5,783 nt of DNA from Methylotenera sp. UBA6020 (GTDB lineage: Bacteria; Pseudomonadota; Gammaproteobacteria; Burkholderiales; Methylophilaceae), in the NCBI GenBank assembly GCA_002429455.1, contig DIZU01000036.1, positions 8,873 to 14,655 on the forward strand, written 5' to 3'. Below, in pieces: positions 1 to 5,678 of this stretch. The position numbers and the translations under genes are program-made. The notes below the pieces were generated by a model. It had not been told where the DNA came from. It saw nothing but the letters and a program-made list of their open reading frames with translations, and searched no databases. Within the stretch, counting starts at the first letter, position 1; the number at the start of each line of letters is the position of its first letter.

Positions 1-559
1 TCAATCTTTCCTGGATTCTAGCCTTTAAAATCGCGTAAACAACCTCGTAAATATCTGAATGTTCATGTCTAAGCAACCAGGTAAGTTCTTTCCAGTCATG
101 GTCGCTAATTTCTGCCCTCGAGAACTCCTCGGTTTCAAGAGCATTCAATGTGCCAACGATCTCATCAGCCCGATCGGAAAGATAATCGGCCAAAGCCTCA
201 TACCCATACTCAAGCTCCGCAATCGCATTGATAAAATCCCCGGTATTTGCATCTTCTCGAAATAGTACCGAATTGATCATTCCCCGAAGATGCTCATGCG
301 ACGCATCGCCATAGAGCCTATCCAGAACAACTGCGCGCGCAAACTGTTCAGGAGTAATCAGCAAATTCAAGAGGGACTGTTTGGAGGAGTCATATTCGCG
401 AATCACAGCCAACAGGTCTTTCGATGGCATTTCATCAAGCACCTCTACCAGCGCCATATCCCCTTCAGTTTCAACCAATGCTGTAAGCAAAGCCTCGGCT
501 CTGACTATATCCCCTGACTGAATAAGACTTGTTGCTTTTATAATTACTGAATGACTCAT
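1..559 (-). CDS. Helical protein of unknown function, third gene of the J-domain operon (C-terminus cut by window edge)
   Basis: An uninterrupted minus-strand frame runs from the ATG at 559 off the left edge: 186 complete codons with no stop seen. It begins MSHSVIIKATSLIQSGDIVR. An AGGA Shine-Dalgarno (plus-strand 566-569) lies six bases before the ATG, and the gap from the upstream 164-residue gene is 31 bases, so it should be the third gene of one transcript. The visible part is Leu/Ala/Glu-rich and predicted almost wholly alpha-helical. There is no signal peptide or membrane segment, so it should be cytoplasmic. The stretch around residues 36-55 (ALVEVLDEMPSKDLLAVI) resembles the helical repeats of MgtE N-terminal-like or HEAT-like domains, but only in general pattern. 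I do not recognise the family. The plus-strand frames over the same DNA look like antisense shadows. Confidence is high that it is a gene and low for any role. Confidence 0.75.
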   Translation of the reverse strand, partial: MSHSVIIKATSLIQSGDIVRAEALLTALVETEGDMALVEVLDEMPSKDLLAVIREYDSSKQSLLNLLITPEQFARAVVLDRLYGDASHEHLRGMINSVLFREDANTGDFINAIAELEYGYEALADYLSDRADEIVGTLNALETEEFSRAEISDHDWKELTWLLRHEHSDIYEVVYAILKARIQERL

Positions 560-590
560 TTTCTATCCTATTCTGATTAAATCAAATTCA

Positions 591-1085
591 TTAATGGCTA
601 TCGAACCCCTGGTCAGAAAGCCATTGGCCGCCAGTCTCGGCTAGATCTCCTGATTCCTCTGTGTCGTCAGCTTCTTCTGGTGCATCTTCACTTGCTTCAT
701 AAAATGCATAGAGATACTCAAGCATCACAGTTGTCAGTAAAAATTGCTCACCCCCTGCTTTGGCTTGTAGTGATTCAACGTGGCTTTTCGCCCACGGTTC
801 AAACTGCACACTTTGAGCTACGGTATCCCATGACGGGAATTCTGAAGGTTCTTTAGCCAAATAGTTGATAATTGTTTCTGGGTCCTTGATTACTACACTC
901 TTATGGAAAATAACGGCCAACATCTCTGGATTAGTCTTAATCATGGGCAGCAGATCTGGTATCTGCGGTCGTTTTTCCTTAAGGCGAGCGCTCAGAACAT
1001 CCTCTCCACTTGAGTCGGTTTTTAAATCATCAATTTCGGCTATGTAGGTAGCCATAAGATCGGTAAAGTAGCGCGATATTCTCAT
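591..1085 (-). CDS. Uncharacterised acidic-tailed protein, translationally coupled to the J-domain gene
   Basis: The protein has 164 residues if translation starts at the ATG at 1085 (MRISRYFTDL). That ATG overlaps the TGA stop of the J-domain gene as ATGA, the usual sign of translational coupling. The same frame is open 11 codons further up (ATG at 1118), but that start lies inside the J-domain gene and is less likely. Residues 1-120 look like a mixed, mostly helical soluble domain. Residues 121-150 are strongly acidic (EASEDAPEEADDTEESGD) and probably disordered. There is no signal peptide, membrane helix, metal-binding cluster or catalytic motif that I can identify. It sits between a J-domain protein and another helical protein in one operon. 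It could be a client or adaptor of the small co-chaperone, but that is inference from position only. I do not recognise the family. Confidence 0.8.
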   Translation of the reverse strand: MRISRYFTDLMATYIAEIDDLKTDSSGEDVLSARLKEKRPQIPDLLPMIKTNPEMLAVIFHKSVVIKDPETIINYLAKEPSEFPSWDTVAQSVQFEPWAKSHVESLQAKAGGEQFLLTTVMLEYLYAFYEASEDAPEEADDTEESGDLAETGGQWLSDQGFDSH

Positions 1086-1363
1086 TTTTTTAAGATTCCA
1101 TCTATATAGTATTGCCAAATTTCACGGGCGGTGTCGATAGGATTATCCAACAAACTGCGCCTGCGATTTTCGTCATATATTCTTCGTTTATCAATATCAG
1201 AAAGTGTCTCATAGGCTTCCTGAACCTTTCTGAACTTCGCGGGGGCATCACTTGATGGATTTTTATCAGGATGCAATTGGGACGCCATTTTTCGATAGGC
1301 ATTTTTTATTTCACTCAAGGCAGCATTAGCAGCGATGCCTAAAACAGCATAATAATCTTTCAA
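1082..1363 (-). CDS. Minimal J-domain (DnaJ-like) co-chaperone
   Basis: This 93-residue protein is nearly all J-domain. It has the helix I opening DYYAVLGI (residues 3-10), helix II ending in the invariant HPD triad (H31-P32-D33), then helix III with QEAYETLSD (48-56) and the closing KRRIYDENR (59-67). J-domains bind an Hsp70 partner and stimulate its ATPase through HPD. There is no Gly/Phe linker, zinc-finger domain, substrate-binding domain or membrane helix, so this is a type III (class C) J-protein whose specificity must come from its short tail (70-93) or from partners. The start is TTG at 1363, preceded by TGGAAA. The next in-frame ATG would remove helix I, so the TTG is well supported. 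Its stop overlaps the start of the next gene. It is not the housekeeping DnaJ, which is much longer, and no Hsp70 gene is visible here. Confidence 0.93.
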   Translation of the reverse strand: MKDYYAVLGIAANAALSEIKNAYRKMASQLHPDKNPSSDAPAKFRKVQEAYETLSDIDKRRIYDENRRRSLLDNPIDTAREIWQYYIDGILKK

Positions 1364-1377
1364 TTTTTTCCAGTCAA

Positions 1378-1383
1378 ATTATA
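1378..1383 (-). promoter_or_regulatory. Possible -10 box of the J-domain operon
   Basis: A perfect TATAAT reads on the minus strand 14 bases before the TTG start of the J-domain gene. No good -35 hexamer lies 16-18 bases upstream (the best is CTTAAT), and there is no TGn extension. If used, the transcript would begin about eight bases before the start codon. In AT-rich DNA a lone hexamer can arise by chance. Confidence 0.3.
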
Positions 1384-1539
1384 GTGCGTAAATAGTTCGA
1401 ATTAAGGTGCCGGATGACCATCAATATCCGTATTGTATACAGTGGATACCCGGTCAAGATAGTGCTGGGGCAAGTTTAAGCATGTAATCTTTCAGCTGTA
1501 ACAGAATAAGGCTGCCCAGCAGCATTTATGCGTTTTGTT

Positions 1540-1576
1540 CCAGAGCGAGCGTTCTCGCAATGACTGGCTGTTTTTT
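1540..1576 (+). terminator. Terminator-like hairpin with T-tract, no plus-strand gene upstream
   Basis: The stem is CCAG (1540-1543), A, GCGAG (1545-1549), loop CGTT, CTCGC (1554-1558), AATGA, CTGG (1564-1567). Three bases later come six T (1571-1576). This has the shape of an intrinsic terminator read rightwards, but no plus-strand gene ends before it. It could end a small RNA, insulate the metC promoter, or be a REP-like palindrome that happens to lie next to a T run. The internal loop and the three-base gap weaken it as a terminator. Confidence 0.4.
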
Positions 1577-1641
1577 AGTATTTGATAAAAACAACAACGG
1601 GCGATTCTATCAGTAATTCAGATGCCGGTAGCGTACATTGA

Positions 1642-1670
1642 TTGACATTTAATTTATGCGGCATTTTAGT
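1642..1670 (+). promoter_or_regulatory. Likely sigma70-type promoter of metC-DUF427
   Basis: An exact TTGACA (1642-1647) is followed by a 17-base spacer and TTTAGT (1665-1670, four of six matches to TATAAT). Transcription would begin near 1677. That lies downstream of the ATG at 1656, which therefore could not be used from this promoter. This fits initiation at the ATG at 1737, where family similarity begins. Confidence 0.45.
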
Positions 1671-1736
1671 AAAAAATTACCTACAGGGCTAAAATCAATT
1701 AACATATATCGCTTAACTGTATGTTTTCTTGTCTCT

Positions 1737-2900
1737 ATGCCTAAAAAAATTTCAATTAAAACAAAGTTAGTCCAGCCAGATTTTTCTAGCCACGGCAATT
1801 TCAAAAGCCTGGCGGACAGTGTAGAACGGGCTTCGACCGTTGTATTTGATAGTGTTGAGAAGCTTAGGCAACGTGATTGGCGCGATAAAAACCAATACAC
1901 TTACGGATTGTTAGGCACCCCAACCTCTAGACGTTTAGAACGCCAGTTAGCTGCGATTGATGGCGTTGAACATGCACTTTTGTTGCCGTCCGGTTTATCT
2001 GCCATCAGTACCGTGATGCTAGCCTTGCTGAAGTCTGGCGATAGCGTATTGCTGCCGAGTAATATTTATGCTCCTGCTTTAGAGGTAGCAAAATATATGC
2101 AGAACCAATATGGGGTGGAATTTGCGTTATATGACCCGATGAATATTGATTCTGTGGTCATAACAGCTAAAACAAAGCTTATATGGGTAGAAACCCCTGG
2201 GTCAGTCACCATGGAAGTGTCTGATCTAAATGCTTTAGCTAAAATAGCGTATCAGCATGGCGCTTTGGTTGCTATTGATGCAACTTGGGCGGCGGGTATT
2301 GCTTTACCCGTTTTTGAATTGGGTGCAGATATCTCAATACAGGCGCTCACAAAATATCAATCAGGTGGCAGTGATGTGATGATGGGCTGCATCACAACCG
2401 CTAATGACAAAATCTACAACCAACTATTAGAAACAGTGGTTACTTTAGGTGTCGGGGTGAGTCCCGAAGATTGTCGCTTAATTTTACGCAGCCTCCCCCA
2501 CTATGCTTTACGTTATCACGCACAAGACAAAGCGGCACGCCAGATTGCAACATGGTTGACTCAGCACCCAGCGGTAGACCAAGTGCTGCACCCTGCCATT
2601 GCCGGCTCTCCTGGACATCATGTGTGGTCTAGAGATTTTACTGCCGCGGCCAGTCTGTTTTCGGTGGTATTTAAAGCTAACATTAGTCAGTCTAAAATCG
2701 ACCAATGTGTTGAGTCCCTTGCGTTATTTCACCTTGGCTTTAGCTGGGGAGGCGCCGTGAGCTTAGTTGTACCTTTTACCAGAAACCAAATGCATGCCAC
2801 ATACTCTTATGAAGGGTTACTAGTGCGTTTTTATATTGGCCTAGAAGACGTAGACGATTTAATGCTAGATATTAAACAAGCATTTAGCATGCTTCAGTAG
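1737..2900 (+). CDS. metC: MetC-like PLP-dependent cystathionine beta-lyase (C-S lyase)
   Basis: This is a cytoplasmic fold-type I PLP enzyme of the Cys/Met metabolism family. Cystathionine beta-lyases cleave cystathionine to homocysteine, pyruvate and ammonia. Counting from the ATG at 1737 (387 residues, the usual family length), the landmarks are: YTYGLLGTPTSRRLE (54-68), PSGLSAI (84-90) for cofactor phosphate contact, ETPGSVTMEV (152-161), the PLP-nitrogen Asp in AIDATWAAG (D181), the Schiff-base Lys in LTKYQSGGSD (K206), SWGGAVSLV (336-344), and RFYIGLEDVDDL with substrate-carboxylate Arg R364. The frame is open to an ATG at 1656, but those 27 residues look unconserved and the likely promoter lies beyond that ATG. 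No clear Shine-Dalgarno precedes 1737. DUF427 follows after 23 bases. The converging egtB-egtD operon raises the alternative that it acts as the ergothioneine C-S lyase. Family is certain, exact substrate is not. Confidence 0.9.
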   Translation: MPKKISIKTKLVQPDFSSHGNFKSLADSVERASTVVFDSVEKLRQRDWRDKNQYTYGLLGTPTSRRLERQLAAIDGVEHALLLPSGLSAISTVMLALLKSGDSVLLPSNIYAPALEVAKYMQNQYGVEFALYDPMNIDSVVITAKTKLIWVETPGSVTMEVSDLNALAKIAYQHGALVAIDATWAAGIALPVFELGADISIQALTKYQSGGSDVMMGCITTANDKIYNQLLETVVTLGVGVSPEDCRLILRSLPHYALRYHAQDKAARQIATWLTQHPAVDQVLHPAIAGSPGHHVWSRDFTAAASLFSVVFKANISQSKIDQCVESLALFHLGFSWGGAVSLVVPFTRNQMHATYSYEGLLVRFYIGLEDVDDLMLDIKQAFSMLQ

Positions 2901-2912
2901 ATTAATTGACAT

Positions 2913-2917
2913 AAGGA
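2913..2917 (+). promoter_or_regulatory. Shine-Dalgarno site that sets the DUF427 start
   Basis: AAGGA lies six bases before the ATG at 2924 but only three before an in-frame GTG at 2921. The spacing favours the ATG. Confidence 0.7.
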
Positions 2918-2923
2918 ATTGTG

Positions 2924-3208
2924 ATGGCGAATGCAAAATGGAATGGTCAGGTGATTGCAGAGAGCGATAACTTTGAAGTTGTAGAAGGTAATATTTACTT
3001 TCCACGTTCGGCATTAAAATCAGAATACTTCAAAGAAAGTCCGCACAGCTCAGTATGCCCATGGAAAGGCGTGGCAAGTTACTTTGATGTGGTGGTCGAT
3101 GGCAAAATCAACCAAAATGCCGCCTGGTATTATGCCAGCCCTAAAGATGCCGCTAAAAATATCGCAGGGTATATCGCCTTCTGGAAAGGCGTTGAAGTGA
3201 GCAAATAA
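2924..3208 (+). CDS. DUF427 domain-containing protein
   Basis: This 94-residue protein matches the DUF427 pattern over its full length. It has WNGQVIAES near the N-terminus, VEGNIYFPRSA, then SVCPWKGVASYFDV with the characteristic CPWKG, AAWYYASP, and a closing AGYIAFWKGVEV. The family is small, soluble and mostly beta-stranded. No biochemical function is firmly established to my knowledge. There is no signal peptide or membrane segment, so it is probably cytoplasmic. The start is the ATG at 2924, set by AAGGA six bases upstream; a GTG one codon earlier is less likely. It lies 23 bases after metC on the same strand, so the two are very probably co-transcribed. That hints at a link to sulfur metabolism, but nothing in the sequence proves it. 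Confidence 0.93.
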   Translation: MANAKWNGQVIAESDNFEVVEGNIYFPRSALKSEYFKESPHSSVCPWKGVASYFDVVVDGKINQNAAWYYASPKDAAKNIAGYIAFWKGVEVSK

Positions 3209-3228
3209 TCGGCATATTAGCCGAATTA
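3206..3228. terminator. Possible shared hairpin between converging operons
   Basis: TCGGC (3209-3213) pairs with GCCGA (3220-3224) across the loop ATATTA. Flanking TAA/TTA extends the stem past one bulged A, and the left arm takes in the DUF427 stop codon. It sits in the 32-base gap between the converging DUF427 and egtD genes, where a two-way terminator would be expected. Neither side has a strong T-tract (the minus side reads ATTATTT), so it is a weak intrinsic terminator at best. Confidence 0.4.
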
Positions 3229-3240
3229 ATAGACCAACGA

Positions 3241-4224
3241 TTAGACTGTAGACTTAAGCAGAAATAGCTCAAATTCAGACTCTTCCTGGTCTTGCCAGGC
3301 ATGTTCCATTTGCCAGCTGCATTCATCGGCAATTGCTAAAAAACGTCGTCTTGTATATTTGTAGCAGTTTTCCGTAAAAATACTTTCACCCTCTGCAAAA
3401 TTGAAATCTTGGCTGGCTACTTTCACGGTTTGCTCACAGCTACTCACTAAATGCATTTCAACTTTGCCTTCAACTTTACTAAAACGCGCTTCATGTGAAA
3501 ACTGCTCAACTTCAAAGTTAGCCCGCAATTCTCTATTTGCTCGTACTAATAAATTTTTATTGAACTCAGCCGTAACGCCAGCTTTATCATTGTAGGCTGC
3601 TAACAGTTGCTTTTCATTCTGCGTGCTATCTACCCCAATTAAAAGCCAACCATCTTTCCCTGCTAAATGATGAAAACTTCTCAGTAAAGCTCGAGCATCC
3701 TCCGGGGAGAAGTTACCTATTGTGGAGCCTGGAAAAAATACCATGCGCTCGGCATCATGATTTAAGCTCAAGGGGGTATGTATTTTAGTAAAATCACCTT
3801 CCAGAGGAGTGGTTTTAATATTGGGATAGTCTTGTTGCAACTGTCGAGCGATATGGTTCAAAAATTCTGCAGAAATATCCATGGGAACATAAGTCGTTAG
3901 ATTAGCTTGCGAGCTCAGCAATATGCGCGTTTTCACGCTCGCACCACTTCCCGGCTCAATGACTAAGCTAAGATCAGGAGTAATCGTGGCGATTTCTTTA
4001 ACGACTTGTTCTAATAGGCACGTTTCAACGCGCGTCAGGTAGTATTCCTCAGTCTTAGTGATGGCTTCAAATAATTTTGAGCCAATTGCATCATAAAACC
4101 ATTTACAGGGAATCGACTTCTGTTGTTGGCTTAAGCCATGAAGAACATCCTGATTAAACTCATGATTGAAGTCTTGATTAAACTCATAATTTGTTGCTTG
4201 AGTAAATTCTAAAGGTTGGCTCAT
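3241..4224 (-). CDS. egtD: L-histidine N-alpha-methyltransferase EgtD (ergothioneine synthesis)
   Basis: EgtD moves three methyl groups from S-adenosylmethionine onto the alpha-amino group of histidine, giving hercynine, in the cytoplasm. At 327 residues it has the usual length. The SAM-binding loop is EPGSGAS (90-96). FPGSTIGNF (164-172) holds the Asn expected to contact substrate (N171). AYNDKAGVTAEFNKNLL holds the expected histidine-binding Tyr (Y211). KTEEYYLTR (58-65) supplies the N-terminal Tyr region. In the late motif FTENCYKYT, E285 is in place but residue 287 is Cys where the mycobacterial enzyme has Ser284. Residues 13-26 contain an EFNQ-DFNH-EFNQ repeat ahead of the conserved core. 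The gene follows egtB by 11 bases. Its Shine-Dalgarno AAAGG overlaps the egtB stop TAA, so the two are probably translationally coupled. Confidence 0.96.
   Translation of the reverse strand: MSQPLEFTQATNYEFNQDFNHEFNQDVLHGLSQQQKSIPCKWFYDAIGSKLFEAITKTEEYYLTRVETCLLEQVVKEIATITPDLSLVIEPGSGASVKTRILLSSQANLTTYVPMDISAEFLNHIARQLQQDYPNIKTTPLEGDFTKIHTPLSLNHDAERMVFFPGSTIGNFSPEDARALLRSFHHLAGKDGWLLIGVDSTQNEKQLLAAYNDKAGVTAEFNKNLLVRANRELRANFEVEQFSHEARFSKVEGKVEMHLVSSCEQTVKVASQDFNFAEGESIFTENCYKYTRRRFLAIADECSWQMEHAWQDQEESEFELFLLKSTV
4151..4198 (-). repeat. egtD: 12-bp tandem repeat inside the egtD N-terminus
   Basis: Four 12-base units stand in a row. On the plus strand, units one and three are identical (TGATTAAACTCA at 4151 and 4175), unit two is TGATTGAAGTCT, and unit four is diverged. 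The exact 13-base match recurs at a 24-base distance. The unit is a multiple of three, so gain or loss keeps the frame. It encodes EFNQ, DFNH, EFNQ before the conserved methyltransferase core. Confidence 0.75.
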
Positions 4225-4232
4225 AAATTTAA

Positions 4233-4238
4233 CCTTTA
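4233..4238 (-). promoter_or_regulatory. egtD Shine-Dalgarno overlapping the egtB stop codon
   Basis: On the minus strand the egtB stop TAA shares its two last A with AAAGG, which stands eight bases before the egtD ATG. A ribosome ending egtB would stop on top of the egtD ribosome site, which favours coupled synthesis of the two enzymes. Confidence 0.65.
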
Positions 4239-5471
4239 TTCTGCTAAACGCAGCCCAGTAAACTGCCAGCGTTGATGCGGGTAGAAAAAATTGCGGTAGC
4301 TAGCACGTGCATGGTGTGAGGCGGTGGCAATGGATGATCCACGTAATACGTATTGGCCATTCATAAATTTACCATTATATTCACCAACGGCACCAGGGCT
4401 AGTTTTGAAGCCTGGATAAGCCACATAAGGACTTGCTGTCCATTGCCATACGTCACCATATAGCTGTTGCAAACCTTGGGTATTATTTAGTCGCGGCTGC
4501 GGTACATAACTCATATTATCAGATGTAGATTCAGCAACAGTTTGTTGACTAGCGGCAAACTCCCATTCTGCTTCAGTAGGCAAGCGCTTACCTGCCCATC
4601 TGGCAAAAGCATCTGCTTCAAAAAAACTGATATGGCAAACAGGCGCGGCTAAATTAAGCGGCTGTAAACCATAAAGAGTATAAGCAAAGTATTGGTCATT
4701 TTTCTGCCAATAAAGCGGCATTTGCCATTGCTCTTGCTGGGCTACTTTCCAGCCATCCGCAAGCCACAATAACGGGTTTTGATAGCCACCATCTTCTATA
4801 AAATCGATCCAGTCAGCGTTGGTAACTAAATCATTGGCTAAACGGTAAGGTGCAATAAATACCTGATGCATTGGCATCTCATTGTCAAAACAAAATCTGT
4901 CTTGGTCGTGGCCAATATTGACTAGGCCGCCATTGAAAACCTGCAGCGTCTTATCACCAGCATGATTCGTTTGCATTGATTGCAAGTCTTTATTTGTGAG
5001 GTAAGCGGGATTAAGCGGATTCTGGGATAGATTGTATAGAATATCGGTTAAAAAAAGCTCTTGATGTTGTTGTTCATGATGAACTCCTAATTCAACAAGT
5101 TTTAGAAGTGACGGATCTAGGCCTGCATCAATCGCCGTCAATAATGCATGATCAATTTCTTGACGATAGTCTAAAATTTCTTTCAGACTTGGGCGGCTAA
5201 TCAGACCACGTCTGTTCTGAGGCTGGCGCTGACCAACACTGTCATAATATGAATTAAATAAAAAACGATACGGTTCAGCAAGCAAAGACTTAAACCCTAA
5301 AGTTTGTAATATAAACTCTTCAAAAAACCAACTTGTATGCGCCAAGTGCCACTTGCCAGGGCTCGCGAAATCCTCAGCTTGGACTTGCATGTCGGCCTCT
5401 GACAATGGCGCGGCTAGCTTAAGGGTTCTTTGTCTAGTAGCGATGAACCTTTGTGATATGTTATGAAACAT
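4236..5471 (-). CDS. egtB: Hercynine sulfoxide synthase EgtB (non-haem iron, ergothioneine synthesis)
   Basis: EgtB uses iron and oxygen to join the imidazole C2 of hercynine to cysteine or gamma-glutamylcysteine as a sulfoxide. The protein is 411 residues counted from the ATG at 5471. The N-terminal DinB-like domain (about 5-145) carries the three iron ligands: H45 in HLAHTSWFFE, then H132 and H136 in HHEQQHQEL. YYDSVGQR (75-82) and the following RRGLISRPS are typical of the family. The C-terminal formylglycine-generating-enzyme-like domain (about 175-411) has RLPTEAEWEFAA, GDVWQWTASPY, LRGSSIAT (376-383), YRNFF and RWQFTGLRL. It heads the egtB-egtD operon. A GTG nine bases upstream (5480) is in frame but lies within the Shine-Dalgarno AGGTG. 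The neighbouring separate EgtD argues against OvoA, where the two domains are fused, and against the selenium homologue SenA. Confidence 0.96.
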   Translation of the reverse strand: MFHNISQRFIATRQRTLKLAAPLSEADMQVQAEDFASPGKWHLAHTSWFFEEFILQTLGFKSLLAEPYRFLFNSYYDSVGQRQPQNRRGLISRPSLKEILDYRQEIDHALLTAIDAGLDPSLLKLVELGVHHEQQHQELFLTDILYNLSQNPLNPAYLTNKDLQSMQTNHAGDKTLQVFNGGLVNIGHDQDRFCFDNEMPMHQVFIAPYRLANDLVTNADWIDFIEDGGYQNPLLWLADGWKVAQQEQWQMPLYWQKNDQYFAYTLYGLQPLNLAAPVCHISFFEADAFARWAGKRLPTEAEWEFAASQQTVAESTSDNMSYVPQPRLNNTQGLQQLYGDVWQWTASPYVAYPGFKTSPGAVGEYNGKFMNGQYVLRGSSIATASHHARASYRNFFYPHQRWQFTGLRLAE

Positions 5472-5477
5472 CAGTAG

Positions 5478-5482
5478 CACCT
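5478..5482 (-). promoter_or_regulatory. Shine-Dalgarno site that sets the egtB start
   Basis: AGGTG on the minus strand ends six bases before the ATG at 5471. The alternative in-frame GTG at 5480 is part of this site itself, so a ribosome bound here would use the ATG. Confidence 0.65.
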
Positions 5483-5618
5483 ATCGCTAATAAAATTATG
5501 TAATCCTACAACCGTAAATCGGTAGATCGTCGTTTTTTCAATTTCTTATATTTTATATGACGCGGGCTTTAGTTATGCCTACGTTTTACAAAATAACGAT
5601 TATTATTAATAGTATATT
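5483..5618. other. AT-rich upstream region of egtB
   Basis: This stretch should hold the egtB promoter, reading leftwards. A CATAAT (5500-5495, five of six -10 matches) and a TTGAAA (5541-5536, five of six -35 matches) are present, but neither has a good partner at proper spacing. A small dyad ACCG-TAAAT-CGGT (5511-5523), flanked by CTA/TAG, could be a regulator site, on weak grounds. No gene was found here. Confidence 0.3.
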
Positions 5619-5644
5619 AAAGCCTAATCCCGGTGGCTTTTTCT
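5619..5644 (+). terminator. Terminator-like hairpin upstream of the right-edge frame
   Basis: AAAGCC (5619-5624) pairs with GGCTTT (5635-5640) across a ten-base loop, and the right arm runs into a T-rich tail (TTTTTCT, 5638-5644). On the plus strand it looks like an intrinsic terminator or an attenuator in the leader of a gene to the right. No plus-strand gene precedes it. Read leftwards it could end a minus-strand transcript entering from the right, with a weaker tail (TTTAATAT). Confidence 0.45.
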
Positions 5645-5678
5645 ACTTGCGACACCCAAACTAGAACTACCTGTAATT

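Larger units (their letters stand above)
1364..1736. other. Intergenic region between the J-domain operon and the metC-DUF427 operon
   Basis: No open frame with gene character was found in this stretch, which separates two divergent operons. It is rich in short dyads: CGGAT/ATCCG around 1411-1431 with a ten-base loop, GCTGC-CCA-GCAGC at 1511-1523, and GCGAG-CGTT-CTCGC at 1545-1558 inside a larger CCAG/CTGG pair followed by six T. Read on the minus strand, the last structure starts GTCATTGCGAG. That resembles the opening of interspersed palindromic repeats seen between genes in many bacteria, so part of this stretch may be a REP-like element. The right end carries the likely metC promoter and an untranslated or upstream-frame segment up to the ATG at 1737. 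I see no tRNA, known riboswitch or insertion-sequence end. Confidence 0.5.

Noticed and set aside
59..517. Two plus-strand open frames (59-265 and 290-517)
   Set aside because: They lie antisense to a longer minus-strand frame with a good ribosome site and operon context; they have no family likeness.
865..1302. Plus-strand frame 865-1047 and minus-strand frame 1102-1302
   Set aside because: Both are shadows. The first is antisense to the 164-residue gene. The second is another frame of the J-domain gene, which has an unmistakable HPD motif in its own frame.
1649..2705. Minus-strand frames 1649-1900 and 2508-2705
   Set aside because: They are antisense to the conserved MetC-like lyase and show no recognisable protein features.
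3401..3595. Plus-strand frame inside egtD
   Set aside because: It is antisense to the conserved EgtD core and rich in Ser/Thr/Leu, as shadow frames often are.
4236..5471. OvoA (ovothiol) or SenA (selenoneine) instead of EgtB
   Set aside because: OvoA carries its methyltransferase fused at the C-terminus, which is absent here. SenA normally comes with SenB and SenC genes, not seen here, while a clear EgtD follows directly.
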